From NCBI RefSeq assembly GCF_007860135.1, contig NZ_SJPV01000003.1, forward strand, positions 216,698 to 280,697: a DNA stretch of 64,000 nucleotides. Direction: 5' to 3'. The translations under genes were made by a program, and so were the position numbers. Positions 7,383 through 15,866 of this stretch are shown piece by piece. Position 1 is the first letter of the stretch; each line of letters begins with the position of its first letter. The notes under the pieces are model-generated. The model had not been told where the DNA came from, searched no databases, and worked only from the letters and a program-made list of their open reading frames with translations. Source of the DNA: Novipirellula artificiosorum (lineage in GTDB: Bacteria; Planctomycetota; Planctomycetia; Pirellulales; Pirellulaceae).

Positions 7383-10300
7383 ATGAGTGAAGACAGCAAC
7401 GGTCCGATCACAGCCACCGATCATTCCAGATCAGAAACGCCGACTCGTGCATTGGAAGCCGGAATGGCGGCTGCCTTTGGCGGGCAAGATTCGTTGACAA
7501 CGCCGCCAATTCATCAAAGCGTCCTGCGGACAATCTGTAGCGGATTGTCCAATGTTCCCCGCGTAATTCTGAAAAGCGGTTTGCATCCCGAAGGCGATCC
7601 GATCGTGCGGACGAAGTCGACCGAGATTCCCATCACGAGCCCGGATAGTCGTTACCGCGTCGATGGTGAAATTGCTCGCGGCGGTATGGGAGCCATTCTT
7701 AAAGGACATGATATCGATCTGGGACGCGACTTGGCCATCAAAGTCTTGCTGGATTCGCACAAAGACAAACCCGAAGTGATTCAGCGATTTATTGAAGAGG
7801 CTCAGATCGGCGGCCAGCTTCAGCATCCTGGCATTGCGCCCGTCTATGAATTGGGGCAATTCTCCGACAAACGCCCGTACTTCAGCATGAAGTTAGTCAA
7901 AGGAAAGACGCTGTCAGTGCTGCTTTCGGATCGTGAATCACCAACCGAGGATCGAGCCAGATTCCTCGCCATTTTCGAGCAGATCTGCCAAACGATGGCC
8001 TACGCCCACAGTCGCGGAGTAATCCACCGCGATTTGAAACCGTCGAACGTGATGGTCGGTGCTTTTGGTGAAGTTCAAGTCATGGATTGGGGGCTAGCCA
8101 AGGTTCTCAGCGAAGGTGGAGTTGCGGACGAGCGTAAGGCACTCAGTGCGCATCAAGGCACCAGCATTATTGAAACGATTCGCAGTCACGGCAGCGGCGA
8201 CACACCGGGACTGGTGGGGTCTCAAACTCAGCTCGGTAGCGTTTTGGGCACGCCGGCCTACATGTCGCCGGAGCAAGCGCTGGGCGAAGTCGATCGCTTA
8301 GACGAACATGCGGACGTGTTTGGTTTGGGCGCAATCCTCTGTGAAATTCTGACGGGTAAACCGCCTTACGTGGCCGATCATTCCACAGAAGTGTTTCGCA
8401 TGGCGACCCGGGGCAAACTTGCCGATTGCTTCGAGCGTTTAGCCAAGACCGGCGCGGATCAAGAACTGAGCAAACTGGTGCATGTTTGTTTGGAGATTGA
8501 ACCAGCAGATCGCTTGCGAGACGCCGGTGTGGTGTCCAACAGAATTTCCGAATACCTCGAAACGGTTGATCAGCGTCTTCGAAAGGCGGAACTAGACACC
8601 ATCACATCGGAGACCCGCGCAACCGAGGAACGTAAACGCCGCAAGGTGGTCATGGCACTCGCGGCGTCGCTCATCGCGCTGATCACCATAGCCGGGGGAA
8701 GTTGGAACTGGAAACAAAATCAGCAGAATCAAATCGCAATGGTTGCTATGAAGGAGCGAGAGGATCGTGAACGGATAATAGTCAAAGAATTATCGGCGGC
8801 TAATGCTTTGGCGGGCGATTTAGAATCGGATGCAAAAACCGATCCCGAGTTACTGTCCCGCGCTCTTGAATGCGTACGCCGAGCCAAGAAATTGCTTGAA
8901 GGCAACGAGGTCGATCCCGAACTGGATACGCAGGTGCAAAACCTTGCATCCGCATTAGAAACCCGCCTTCTTGACCAGACCCTTCTCGCCGAACTCGAGA
9001 ACATCTGGGAATGGGAGATGCAACAATATGTTGAACAAACGGAGCACCTCAGGCGACTGGCTGAATCGGGACGTGAGAGATTTCCTGACGATTTCTTCAA
9101 CTTGCCCCCTCCCGTACCGAGAAACTCGTTTTGTCTTCGGTCGCTTGGGATAGACGGGGCTGCCGAACGGTATGAGCGTGCTTTCTCTGATTGGGGATTA
9201 CACATAAATGAAGAAGAGAGTACTGAGTTTGAGAAGCGAATCTCCAGTTTGCCAGAGCAACTACGAGAATGCATCATCGTGTCTCTTGAACGTTGGCAAA
9301 GATCTCTTGATACGCCATTGCCAATTGAAAAATCAAAGAACAGAAACTGGTCGATTCTCATGCCAACGAAAGTATCATCGCCTGGTGGAGACAGCTTGGA
9401 AATTCTTGGTGACATGTCGATTCTAGCCAGTGGTGAACACCCGGAACATGGATATGAGCTTACATTTGAAACGAGTCAAAAGGTCATCACTGCTGTCCGC
9501 CTTGAGGCACTGACGCATGACTCGCTTCCAAATGGCGGTCCAGGTCGATCAGCAACAGGATATTTTGCCGTGCCCGGTATCTTAATGGCCGTAGCGTCAA
9601 AATCGGATCCTTCAAAACGGGAGTTGCTGAAACTACGCTCGGCTGTCGCAGACATGTCCTCAATTCGGTATCCGATGAGTACGATGAGATGGAATAGTGG
9701 CGGAAGCGGTGGTGAGTCGATGACCGCAGTATTTGAAACAGATGTAGCTGTCACCAGTGATTCAGGATTTCTTTTCTTTATGAATACTGGCTACAGAACA
9801 CACAGTAAAGTGGAGCGAGCGAATCTGGGTAGCTTTCGTCTGTCCGTTTGTTCAAACGACTCGAATTACAAAAAGTCTGATTGGCTGAGTCGTTTGGTTT
9901 CCCGAGCCGACAATGATCAGTGGAGACGAGCATATCGTGAAGTCATTGATAATGACGACATAGTTGAGTTTCTTGATTTATTGCGTGAAAAAGATGCATT
10001 CAATCGTCAGCCTGCAATCGTTCGTACCGACGTGGTTGAATTGATGAAGCGAGCAGAAATTGCGCCCAAGTTGATGGAGATTCTTAGCCAAAACGAGTGG
10101 AAGACCACTAGGCCGACAATGCTCGAAGCAACAAGTGGTGCATCATTGAAGTGGAGCGCAGAAAGCGGAATCGCCGTTGATGGCATTATGCCAGAGAGAG
10201 ATGAATATCAGATTTCGTTTCCAGTTGAACCTAGGCCCATTCGCGCGATCCTGGTCGAAACGATGCCTGATTCTACTCGCGAGAATAGCAGTGCTGGCCG

Positions 10301-11492
10301 AGCTGGAGAAGGGTTTTCCATATCAGACATTGATTTGTCGCGATGCAGCGGTTTTGATCAGGGGAAGGATACCAATGTTCCAATAGCTGATGCTTTCTGC
10401 AGCTACGATGCCGACCAAAACATGGAGATATATCGTGCGTTTGATAATGACAGTCAAACACGCTGGCAGGTTCATGATGGGAAGACTAAGCGAGTGGCTG
10501 TGTTCTTGCTGGACGATCGGACGCCATTTGATACAGATACATTAAGAGTGTGTTTGGCAACTGGAAAACCAGGTATGGAAAATGCCCTTCTAGGATCTTT
10601 TCGAATCCAGATTTGCTACGATGACATAGAAATTCCGGATCCAGCGGATTTGTCATTAGGGATTTTGGAAGACGCATGTCGTGCCAATCCAGGAGATTAT
10701 TGGGCCAGCCTTTCGTTAGCTCGTTCGCTATTGCACCAATCACAGATTCGTCCCGTTTTGTCTAATGACGCAATGGCTATTCGATGCGCTGCTGCAGCGT
10801 TAGCGTTAAGGCCAGATAAAGCAGTGACGCACATTGCGTTTGCCGACTCACTGGTCTCGCCGCTTTTGCGAAACGCAGGCGAAGTCAGCCAGGACAATAT
10901 TGAGTTGGCGGCATACCATTACCAGAAGGCTATTGGCCTAGGAATGTCAACCTCAACCATTACTGATCGATTTCAAGCTTTCCTAGGTGAGGTTTTGCCA
11001 GCATCTGAGGACGTTCGATTCGGTGACAGTGTCTCGTTGGTGCGACTCGCTGAGGCGATGGATCCAGAAGGAAGGCGAACCGCTATCTTCGGCTACAAGG
11101 CGTGGGCTCTCGCTTACGCTTGCGGAGAAGACCCATCGCTGGAGGAGGAAGCGTTTCGAGTTTCAAAACGATACCAGGAACTGTATCCAAAACACCCATG
11201 GCCATGGTCTACCCTTGGAATCGTCGAGTACTACCGAGGCAACATTGAGAAGGCACGTGAAGCTTTTGATAAATCCTATGAGATGACTGAACTCAATCCA
11301 AATATGGAGCTGAATGGATACGATTGGTTTTGGATGTCGATGGTAATGGCAAAGCAGGGAGAAACGGAGGAAGCAAAACAGCATTATGACAAAGCTGTAG
11401 AATGGATGGGCGAAAACCCTTCAGAGGAAAAGCTTCTTCAGTACGTCCGTAATCAAGCGTCGAGAGTATTGGCGATCGACGAAGCAAAGTAG
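7383..11492 (+). CDS. Transmembrane Ser/Thr protein kinase, 1369 aa
   Basis: Cytoplasmic kinase domain at about residues 91-395: glycine loop EIARGGMGAI, K120 in LAIKV, E139, HRDLKPSN with catalytic D217, DWG (235-237) in place of DFG, and GTPAYMSPEQ. One hydrophobic helix near 420-442 is followed by a charged coiled-coil-like segment. Most of the remaining C-terminal region would be extracytoplasmic. It contains two segments (LEALTHDSLPNGGPGRSATG and VETMPDSTRENSSAGRAGEG) that resemble the discoidin-like domains of planctomycete secreted proteins, plus a third with a YRAFDNDSQTRWQ signature. TPR-like helices (SLARSLLHQ, AREAFDKSYEM) end the protein. Follows the ECF sigma factor on the same strand, so a sensing kinase for that sigma factor is inferred. 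Confidence 0.9.
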   Translation: MSEDSNGPITATDHSRSETPTRALEAGMAAAFGGQDSLTTPPIHQSVLRTICSGLSNVPRVILKSGLHPEGDPIVRTKSTEIPITSPDSRYRVDGEIARGGMGAILKGHDIDLGRDLAIKVLLDSHKDKPEVIQRFIEEAQIGGQLQHPGIAPVYELGQFSDKRPYFSMKLVKGKTLSVLLSDRESPTEDRARFLAIFEQICQTMAYAHSRGVIHRDLKPSNVMVGAFGEVQVMDWGLAKVLSEGGVADERKALSAHQGTSIIETIRSHGSGDTPGLVGSQTQLGSVLGTPAYMSPEQALGEVDRLDEHADVFGLGAILCEILTGKPPYVADHSTEVFRMATRGKLADCFERLAKTGADQELSKLVHVCLEIEPADRLRDAGVVSNRISEYLETVDQRLRKAELDTITSETRATEERKRRKVVMALAASLIALITIAGGSWNWKQNQQNQIAMVAMKEREDRERIIVKELSAANALAGDLESDAKTDPELLSRALECVRRAKKLLEGNEVDPELDTQVQNLASALETRLLDQTLLAELENIWEWEMQQYVEQTEHLRRLAESGRERFPDDFFNLPPPVPRNSFCLRSLGIDGAAERYERAFSDWGLHINEEESTEFEKRISSLPEQLRECIIVSLERWQRSLDTPLPIEKSKNRNWSILMPTKVSSPGGDSLEILGDMSILASGEHPEHGYELTFETSQKVITAVRLEALTHDSLPNGGPGRSATGYFAVPGILMAVASKSDPSKRELLKLRSAVADMSSIRYPMSTMRWNSGGSGGESMTAVFETDVAVTSDSGFLFFMNTGYRTHSKVERANLGSFRLSVCSNDSNYKKSDWLSRLVSRADNDQWRRAYREVIDNDDIVEFLDLLREKDAFNRQPAIVRTDVVELMKRAEIAPKLMEILSQNEWKTTRPTMLEATSGASLKWSAESGIAVDGIMPERDEYQISFPVEPRPIRAILVETMPDSTRENSSAGRAGEGFSISDIDLSRCSGFDQGKDTNVPIADAFCSYDADQNMEIYRAFDNDSQTRWQVHDGKTKRVAVFLLDDRTPFDTDTLRVCLATGKPGMENALLGSFRIQICYDDIEIPDPADLSLGILEDACRANPGDYWASLSLARSLLHQSQIRPVLSNDAMAIRCAAAALALRPDKAVTHIAFADSLVSPLLRNAGEVSQDNIELAAYHYQKAIGLGMSTSTITDRFQAFLGEVLPASEDVRFGDSVSLVRLAEAMDPEGRRTAIFGYKAWALAYACGEDPSLEEEAFRVSKRYQELYPKHPWPWSTLGIVEYYRGNIEKAREAFDKSYEMTELNPNMELNGYDWFWMSMVMAKQGETEEAKQHYDKAVEWMGENPSEEKLLQYVRNQASRVLAIDEAK

Positions 11493-11820
11493 GCCGATAA
11501 CAAGTAGGTTTAACCGGCAAGTAGAATGTTCGAGCAGGGTTACAGATGCCCGCATCTCGATCGAGCGTGATATTCGAACGAGAGATGTCTTGCGTGTGCA
11601 AAAGTTCGAGCCAGTCACACACGATCGGCAGGAAACCGAAACGGCCTCGGAACTCGTAAACCCATGATATTTCTGCAGTATAGTGAGAGAGAGCTTTTTC
11701 GATTTGTTACAAAGAGTGGCCTGCATGGGGAGGCTTCACAGCGTTGCCCTTGGGGGGTGAGAACGCTTGTAATTACTCTGTTAGGTTTTGCGTTTTTCCT
11801 ATCAACCTTGAGGTTTAGCT
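11493..11820 (+). other. Intergenic region, 328 bases
   Basis: Between the kinase and a secreted protein. Short open frames on both strands here lack family resemblance and ribosome sites. No clear hairpin terminator was seen. The stretch just before 11821 ends in AACCTTGAGGTTTAGCT, containing a small AACCT/AGGTT inverted repeat. Confidence 0.4.
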
Positions 11821-12447
11821 ATGAGTTTCCTGGCAACTCGTGTCCTGTTTTTTGGTTTCGTTCTTTGTTCCGCAATGAGTTTATGCGATGGGGCTGATCC
11901 GAAGCTTGACCCACACTTAGAACCACTCGCATGGATGATTGGTGATTGGAATCCTGTTAACGCCTCAGATAGTCTCCTTCCGTCCGGGTATGTGATATGG
12001 AAAGTAAACCCAATGAAAATCGGCGTTGCTGAGTCGGGAAAGGCGATTGCTATCGACTATGAATACAAATACACGATGCAACAGCTTCCCCTTCCCTTCC
12101 ATACGTATACCCCAACCGTACACGTGCTTCTTTGTTGGGATGAAGAATCAGGGATGATTACTGCTACGGTTCGAGTAGGAGGCGTTACTCAATTTAAGTC
12201 CCGCAAATCTAAGTCTTATTCAGGAATCAGAGCGAACAATTTGACATTGTACCATCTTGAAGCGAAGGATCCCGGATCTTGGACCGCAATCATTCCAGAT
12301 ACTGACAATGAATTTCCTCACGCAATTCGGCGAATGGGAGAAGGGGATCTGCGAATTCGTTTCGAACAAGTCGACTATTTGGATGCTGAATTTTCCCGAA
12401 GTCCCAACGAAGGCGAACTCAAGGCATTGGATGTCGATATTTTTTAG
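11821..12447 (+). CDS. Secreted lipocalin-like protein, 208 aa
   Basis: Signal peptide MSFLATRVLFFGFVLCSAM with cleavage probably before GADP. The mature start (LEPLAWMIGDWNP) has the 'hydrophobic-x-x-G-x-W' opening seen in lipocalin-like proteins that assess losses or binding (DUF1579-type folds), and beta-strand-rich sequence follows. Two smaller proteins downstream (13473-13928 and 14143-14643) open the same way. Probably exported to the periplasm. Ligand and function unknown; the fold assignment is by pattern only. Confidence 0.6.
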   Translation: MSFLATRVLFFGFVLCSAMSLCDGADPKLDPHLEPLAWMIGDWNPVNASDSLLPSGYVIWKVNPMKIGVAESGKAIAIDYEYKYTMQQLPLPFHTYTPTVHVLLCWDEESGMITATVRVGGVTQFKSRKSKSYSGIRANNLTLYHLEAKDPGSWTAIIPDTDNEFPHAIRRMGEGDLRIRFEQVDYLDAEFSRSPNEGELKALDVDIF

Positions 12448-12602
12448 GCGGTCACGGTCATGTGTTGAGACCCTCGCTAAAAATGCCCAACGCTCCGGAT
12501 CTAACAAACACGATCTTCATGACAGTTGTCAGGCGAGTGGGACGCGGGAAATGGAACTTTGCCGACGAAATTGTATCCGTCATTGCGGTCGGGATACACC
12601 GA

Positions 12603-12690
12603 TGTCGATTGCTCGCAAATATCGGTTTTTGCTGTGTCTAATGCTCGCCAAAGTTTATGACCGGAATGCTCGCCAAAGTTTATGACCGGA
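12603..12690 (+). mobile_element. Tandem 25-base repeat, possible insertion-sequence end
   Basis: Two perfect, directly adjacent 25-base copies (12641-12665 and 12666-12690) begin ATGCTCGCCAAAGTTTATGA. A diverged third version, ATTGCTCGCAAATATCGG, lies upstream from 12608, after TGTCG at 12603. Multiple direct repeats at a terminus starting TG are typical of IS21-family ends, where the transposase binds them. No istA/istB genes are nearby, so this would be a solo end. The IS21 assignment is inference. Confidence 0.4.
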
Positions 12691-13023
12691 CGAGGCTGGT
12701 TTTCGAAGACTTTTGGCGTTATGGCTTGGTCAACAGCGAAAAGCAGTTCACTCGCTGCAAACCACGGTCGTGACGGATCTTTTTGTTCTGGGCGCGATTT
12801 AGCACGCGCCTGCCAAGTGTCTCATTACCGTCTCACCCAGATTCTCAACCTATCGTGCCTCGCTCCCGACATCCAAGAGCAACTCCTTCATCTGGCGCGG
12901 TATTCGAAGGGCCGAGCCCCCTTCACCGAGCGAGAAGTCCGCCCCATCGCAGGCGAGCCGGACTGGGACAAGCAGAGAACGCTATTCGCCAAATTGATCG
13001 ATCAAAACGATCGCACCCACTAG
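12682..13023 (+). pseudogene. Truncated copy of recombinase-associated HTH gene
   Basis: From about 12790 to the stop at 13023 the DNA matches 6120-6344 closely (about 90% by eye). The encoded peptide (RLTQILNLSCLAPDIQEQLL, then EREVRPIAGEPDWDKQR) is the C-terminal HTH part of the cassette protein at 5928-6344. The first 35 codons are unrelated and derive from the preceding repeat region. No recombinase or DUF2924 gene precedes it. It is therefore a 3' relic of a second cassette, probably truncated by the insertion-like sequence immediately upstream. An expressed short protein cannot be excluded because the frame is open. Confidence 0.75.
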
Positions 13024-13472
13024 GCCCAACGTCAACGTCCAGTTCGTTGAGTTCGTGGGCGTGAGAGTGTTCTCGTGCATCATCCTCTTGCAACTCAATC
13101 GAAGCGATCTTCCCGATACAGTGTGGCGGATCGTCGCAACCAAGCGAATGGTCCCGGTTTCATGGCTGTGGAAATTTGCACCAGGGACAGCAGTGGCAAT
13201 ACAATGCAACACTGAGCTGCGAAAACGGTGCAACCGGTTAGCCAGTTTTCAGCACAATCCGAACCAGTGAGAATACACAAAGAGGCGATCTGACCTCCCG
13301 TTGAGAACACTCAATTCAACCACTGAGCATCAGTGGGGGTCACCCTCGGTACCGAATGGGAAACCAATGTGAATGAGTCCCTTCATGGGTATGCTCGCTG
13401 GTACTTCCGGTGATACGCAAGTTGTTTGATTTGGTCAGAGAATTGACTTTCCATTCTTAATGAGGTGTTACG
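13024..13472 (+). other. Intergenic region, 449 bases
   Basis: Follows the HTH relic. No family-like protein in any frame. Short open frames on the minus strand (13.0-13.3 kb) have no recognisable content. An AATGAGGTG ribosome-site-like stretch precedes the next gene at 13473. Confidence 0.4.
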
Positions 13473-13928
13473 ATGAAACGTGCTGCGAAATTGATTGCCT
13501 TGACGCTGGCTCTATTTCCATTCTGTTACTCCACTGCGGGCGCCGAACCGGATGTTCCAGATCCGAGCCCGTGGTCGTTCCTTGAAGGGAGTTGGAGCTT
13601 GGAACAATCGGACGGAGCGAAAAATGTAATGTCAATCGAGCTTAACGAAGCCAAGAACTGCTACGTGGCTTCATCCGACAAATTCCAGGGCACATTCGGG
13701 ATCGACCAATCCAGTGACCACCAACTACTTGCTTTGGGCTACCACCCGGGCAAAGGATACTCAGTTGGACACTTCAAGCGACTGTCGGCCACCGTCGTCG
13801 CAGGGAAGTTTTTGTTTTTCGACAACGAGGGAAACAAGACCGAACACACTGGAAAATGGGAGAAAACGGATTACGGATACTCGTATCTGGTTGATGAGGC
13901 AGACCTGTGGAAGTGGCACCGACAATGA
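13473..13928 (+). CDS. Small secreted protein, lipocalin-like, 151 aa
   Basis: Signal peptide MKRAAKLIALTLALFPFCY with likely cleavage after AGA. The mature protein opens PWSFLEGSWSLEQ, an 'L-x-G-x-W' lipocalin-like start, and continues with beta-rich sequence (TFGIDQSS, KGYSVGHFKR, GKFLFFDNEGNKT, HTGKWEKTDYGY). GAGGTGTTACG precedes the ATG. The neighbour at 14143 is of the same type, suggesting local duplication of an exported beta-barrel family. Function unknown. Confidence 0.7.
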   Translation: MKRAAKLIALTLALFPFCYSTAGAEPDVPDPSPWSFLEGSWSLEQSDGAKNVMSIELNEAKNCYVASSDKFQGTFGIDQSSDHQLLALGYHPGKGYSVGHFKRLSATVVAGKFLFFDNEGNKTEHTGKWEKTDYGYSYLVDEADLWKWHRQ

Positions 13929-14142
13929 GAATCGATAGATTCCTGGCGATCAACGATCCATCGATTGGACCGGAGTGCCAGTGCCCATAGTCCTCTTTTC
14001 CAAGGGGTGGACGAGTAACGTTCCTTCAATGGACGATCGCGTGGCGAACACCGCGTGATCGTTGTCGTCATTTGCTGACATCACGCTTGGCTCACAATAT
14101 TCTAAAAAGCGACTATTACCCATTTTCTTGACAGGAGACTGA

Positions 14143-14643
14143 ATGATGAGGCACCTGCTTTTCTCGATGTTTACTTTCGCGACGATCCTAATGTTTTCTC
14201 CACAATGCTGGGCCGAAATCGACTCGCAAAATGCGTTGACTAGGATTGGTGACTTCATGGTTGGCACTTGGGTCCCCGCCGATCAACAGGACGAAAACGG
14301 GCCGCGCAAACATGTCTACGCATGGGCCCTAGACAGGAAGTTTGTTCGCACGAACGGCGAACTGGATCCGGCGCCCTGGCATGGCTACATGGGTGTGGAT
14401 CTTAAGTATAATCAAGTCGGTTGGTGGGGCTTTTTCGCCGATGGTACGTCTGGTGTGATCTATCTCACCAAGTTCACCGAGAAGGAATGGATTTTTGAGG
14501 GTGACGACTTTGGCCCCAATGGAAAGTTCCGGCGCAAAGTCACCGTGAAAATCCCCGCTGATGGCAAGATCAGTTCCACGATTGAAGACACCCTGGACGG
14601 AGAAACAACGGTCGTTCAACAAGACTGGGTACGCTACCGTTGA
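14143..14643 (+). CDS. Small secreted protein, lipocalin/DUF1579-like, 166 aa
   Basis: Signal peptide MMRHLLFSMFTFATILMFS with cleavage near CWA. Mature start RIGDFMVGTWVPAD, then KHVYAWALDRKFVRTNGEL and GYMGVDLKYNQVGWWGFFADG, ending in beta strands with WIFEGDDFGPNG. This order (G.W, then W.LD..FV, then G..G.D) resembles DUF1579-like proteins that fold as lipocalins. GACAGGAGACTGA precedes the ATG, a good ribosome site. Predicted periplasmic. Substrate unknown. Confidence 0.72.
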   Translation: MMRHLLFSMFTFATILMFSPQCWAEIDSQNALTRIGDFMVGTWVPADQQDENGPRKHVYAWALDRKFVRTNGELDPAPWHGYMGVDLKYNQVGWWGFFADGTSGVIYLTKFTEKEWIFEGDDFGPNGKFRRKVTVKIPADGKISSTIEDTLDGETTVVQQDWVRYR

Positions 14644-14960
14644 TTCGCATGGCAATTGACCCTCGTATTTGCACTGCGGGAAATGCCGAATTTCGTGAGC
14701 TCTAGCGGAGGAATCGGAAATCAACGCGTAACGTTGCAACCTACCTTCCGGCTAAGTTGAAAATTTGACAGCAGTGTGCCGCTCGGGGAAAATGCTCATA
14801 CTGTGGAACTTCTGTCCAAGCGCGAACACTCGAACGACCCCGCGAGAATAGGCACCTACCAGAGAATCTCGCTGGTCCTTCAGGTAATACACAAGGTTCG
14901 TCGACTCGATGTTGGAGCCACTCGCAAGGTTGTGGCCCAGCGGCAAGGATCATTTTCAGA
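14644..14960 (+). other. Intergenic region, 317 bases
   Basis: No convincing gene. The stretch just before 14961 contains CAAGGATC, which may serve as ribosome site for the DUF805 gene. Frames on either strand look like shadows. Confidence 0.35.
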
Positions 14961-15566
14961 ATGGACATCATCAAGTGCCCAAAGTGCTCAGTTCGCGTCG
15001 CAATTTTCGCTGACGGAACGTGCCCAAGTTGCCTCACGCAACTTGATGGTGGTAAGTCGTCGCACAGTGAGGTGGTTCCGCAAACAGAGTCCGGCACGAC
15101 GGCAACCGATGCGTCGTTTCGAGAAACAAGAGATCCTTCCAACGCAAAAACAGAAACGCAGGTAGACGATCGAGCAACACACTTCGATCTATTGTGGATA
15201 CTCTTTTCCCTCCGCGGACGCATACCGCGAAGCATCTTTTGGGCCGCATCGGTATTGGGTCCGCTCCTTTTTCTTGTGATTTGGGGTATCGCGATTTCCG
15301 CTCTGGGTGATTCAAGTATTGTCGGTCTGGTAAGCCTTGTCTTGTTGTTCGCGTTTATCTGGAGTGCGCTGGCAGTTGGCGTCAAACGTTTGCATGATCT
15401 TGGCATGTCCGGGTGGTGGATGATACTTGGATTCTTGCCTGGCATTGGGCAGGTGTTCATGTCCTTTTACGTCGGTCTTCAAAAAGGAACGCGGGGACCC
15501 AACCGCTTCGGAATCGATCCACTAACCTTATTCGATTTGAATGGTCGTACCCGCGCTTGCACCTGA
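14961..15566 (+). CDS. Zinc-ribbon DUF805 membrane protein, 201 aa
   Basis: The N-terminus carries a zinc-ribbon-like pair, IKCPKCSVRV (residues 4-13) and GTCPSCLTQL. A polar linker follows, then a DUF805 domain: FSLRGRIPRSIFW, a hydrophobic pair (ASVLGPLLFLVIWGIAIS and VGLVSLVLLFAFIWSALAVG), then VKRLHDLGMSGWW and a closing hydrophobic segment. The RLHD.G.SGWW motif is diagnostic of DUF805. Four transmembrane segments at most, in the inner membrane. Function of the family is unknown; no clear operon partner here. Confidence 0.88.
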   Translation: MDIIKCPKCSVRVAIFADGTCPSCLTQLDGGKSSHSEVVPQTESGTTATDASFRETRDPSNAKTETQVDDRATHFDLLWILFSLRGRIPRSIFWAASVLGPLLFLVIWGIAISALGDSSIVGLVSLVLLFAFIWSALAVGVKRLHDLGMSGWWMILGFLPGIGQVFMSFYVGLQKGTRGPNRFGIDPLTLFDLNGRTRACT

Positions 15567-15866
15567 GTGGCGGCCGTGCCGTTTCTGAATTGGCGGTAAC
15601 GTTCGCTACCTTCGCCGACGGACCAAACCGAACTCACTATACGTCAAATCTTCTGTGCGAGGTGCTCTCGCATGAACACCAACAGATTCTTTATCGGGTC
15701 GCGGCGTTGCTCACTTAGCGACTGACGCAGTGCATTGCGTAGCCGATTCGATGGCCGGCGAAGTCGGCTTCGTAGCCAGTGTGGACAGGCAATTCCCGCA
15801 CGGGGAGGGCGAGTGGGACAAAGTCTCGGAATTCTGGGCGACAGGTGTGACTTAGCCGCTTGAGGC
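15567..15866 (+). other. Intergenic region before recombinase operon, 300 bases
   Basis: Holds no recognised gene. Presumably carries the promoter of the recombinase-RepB-repeat-protein operon, but no clear -35/-10 pair was found. The true recombinase start may lie after 15867, extending this gap. Confidence 0.35.
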
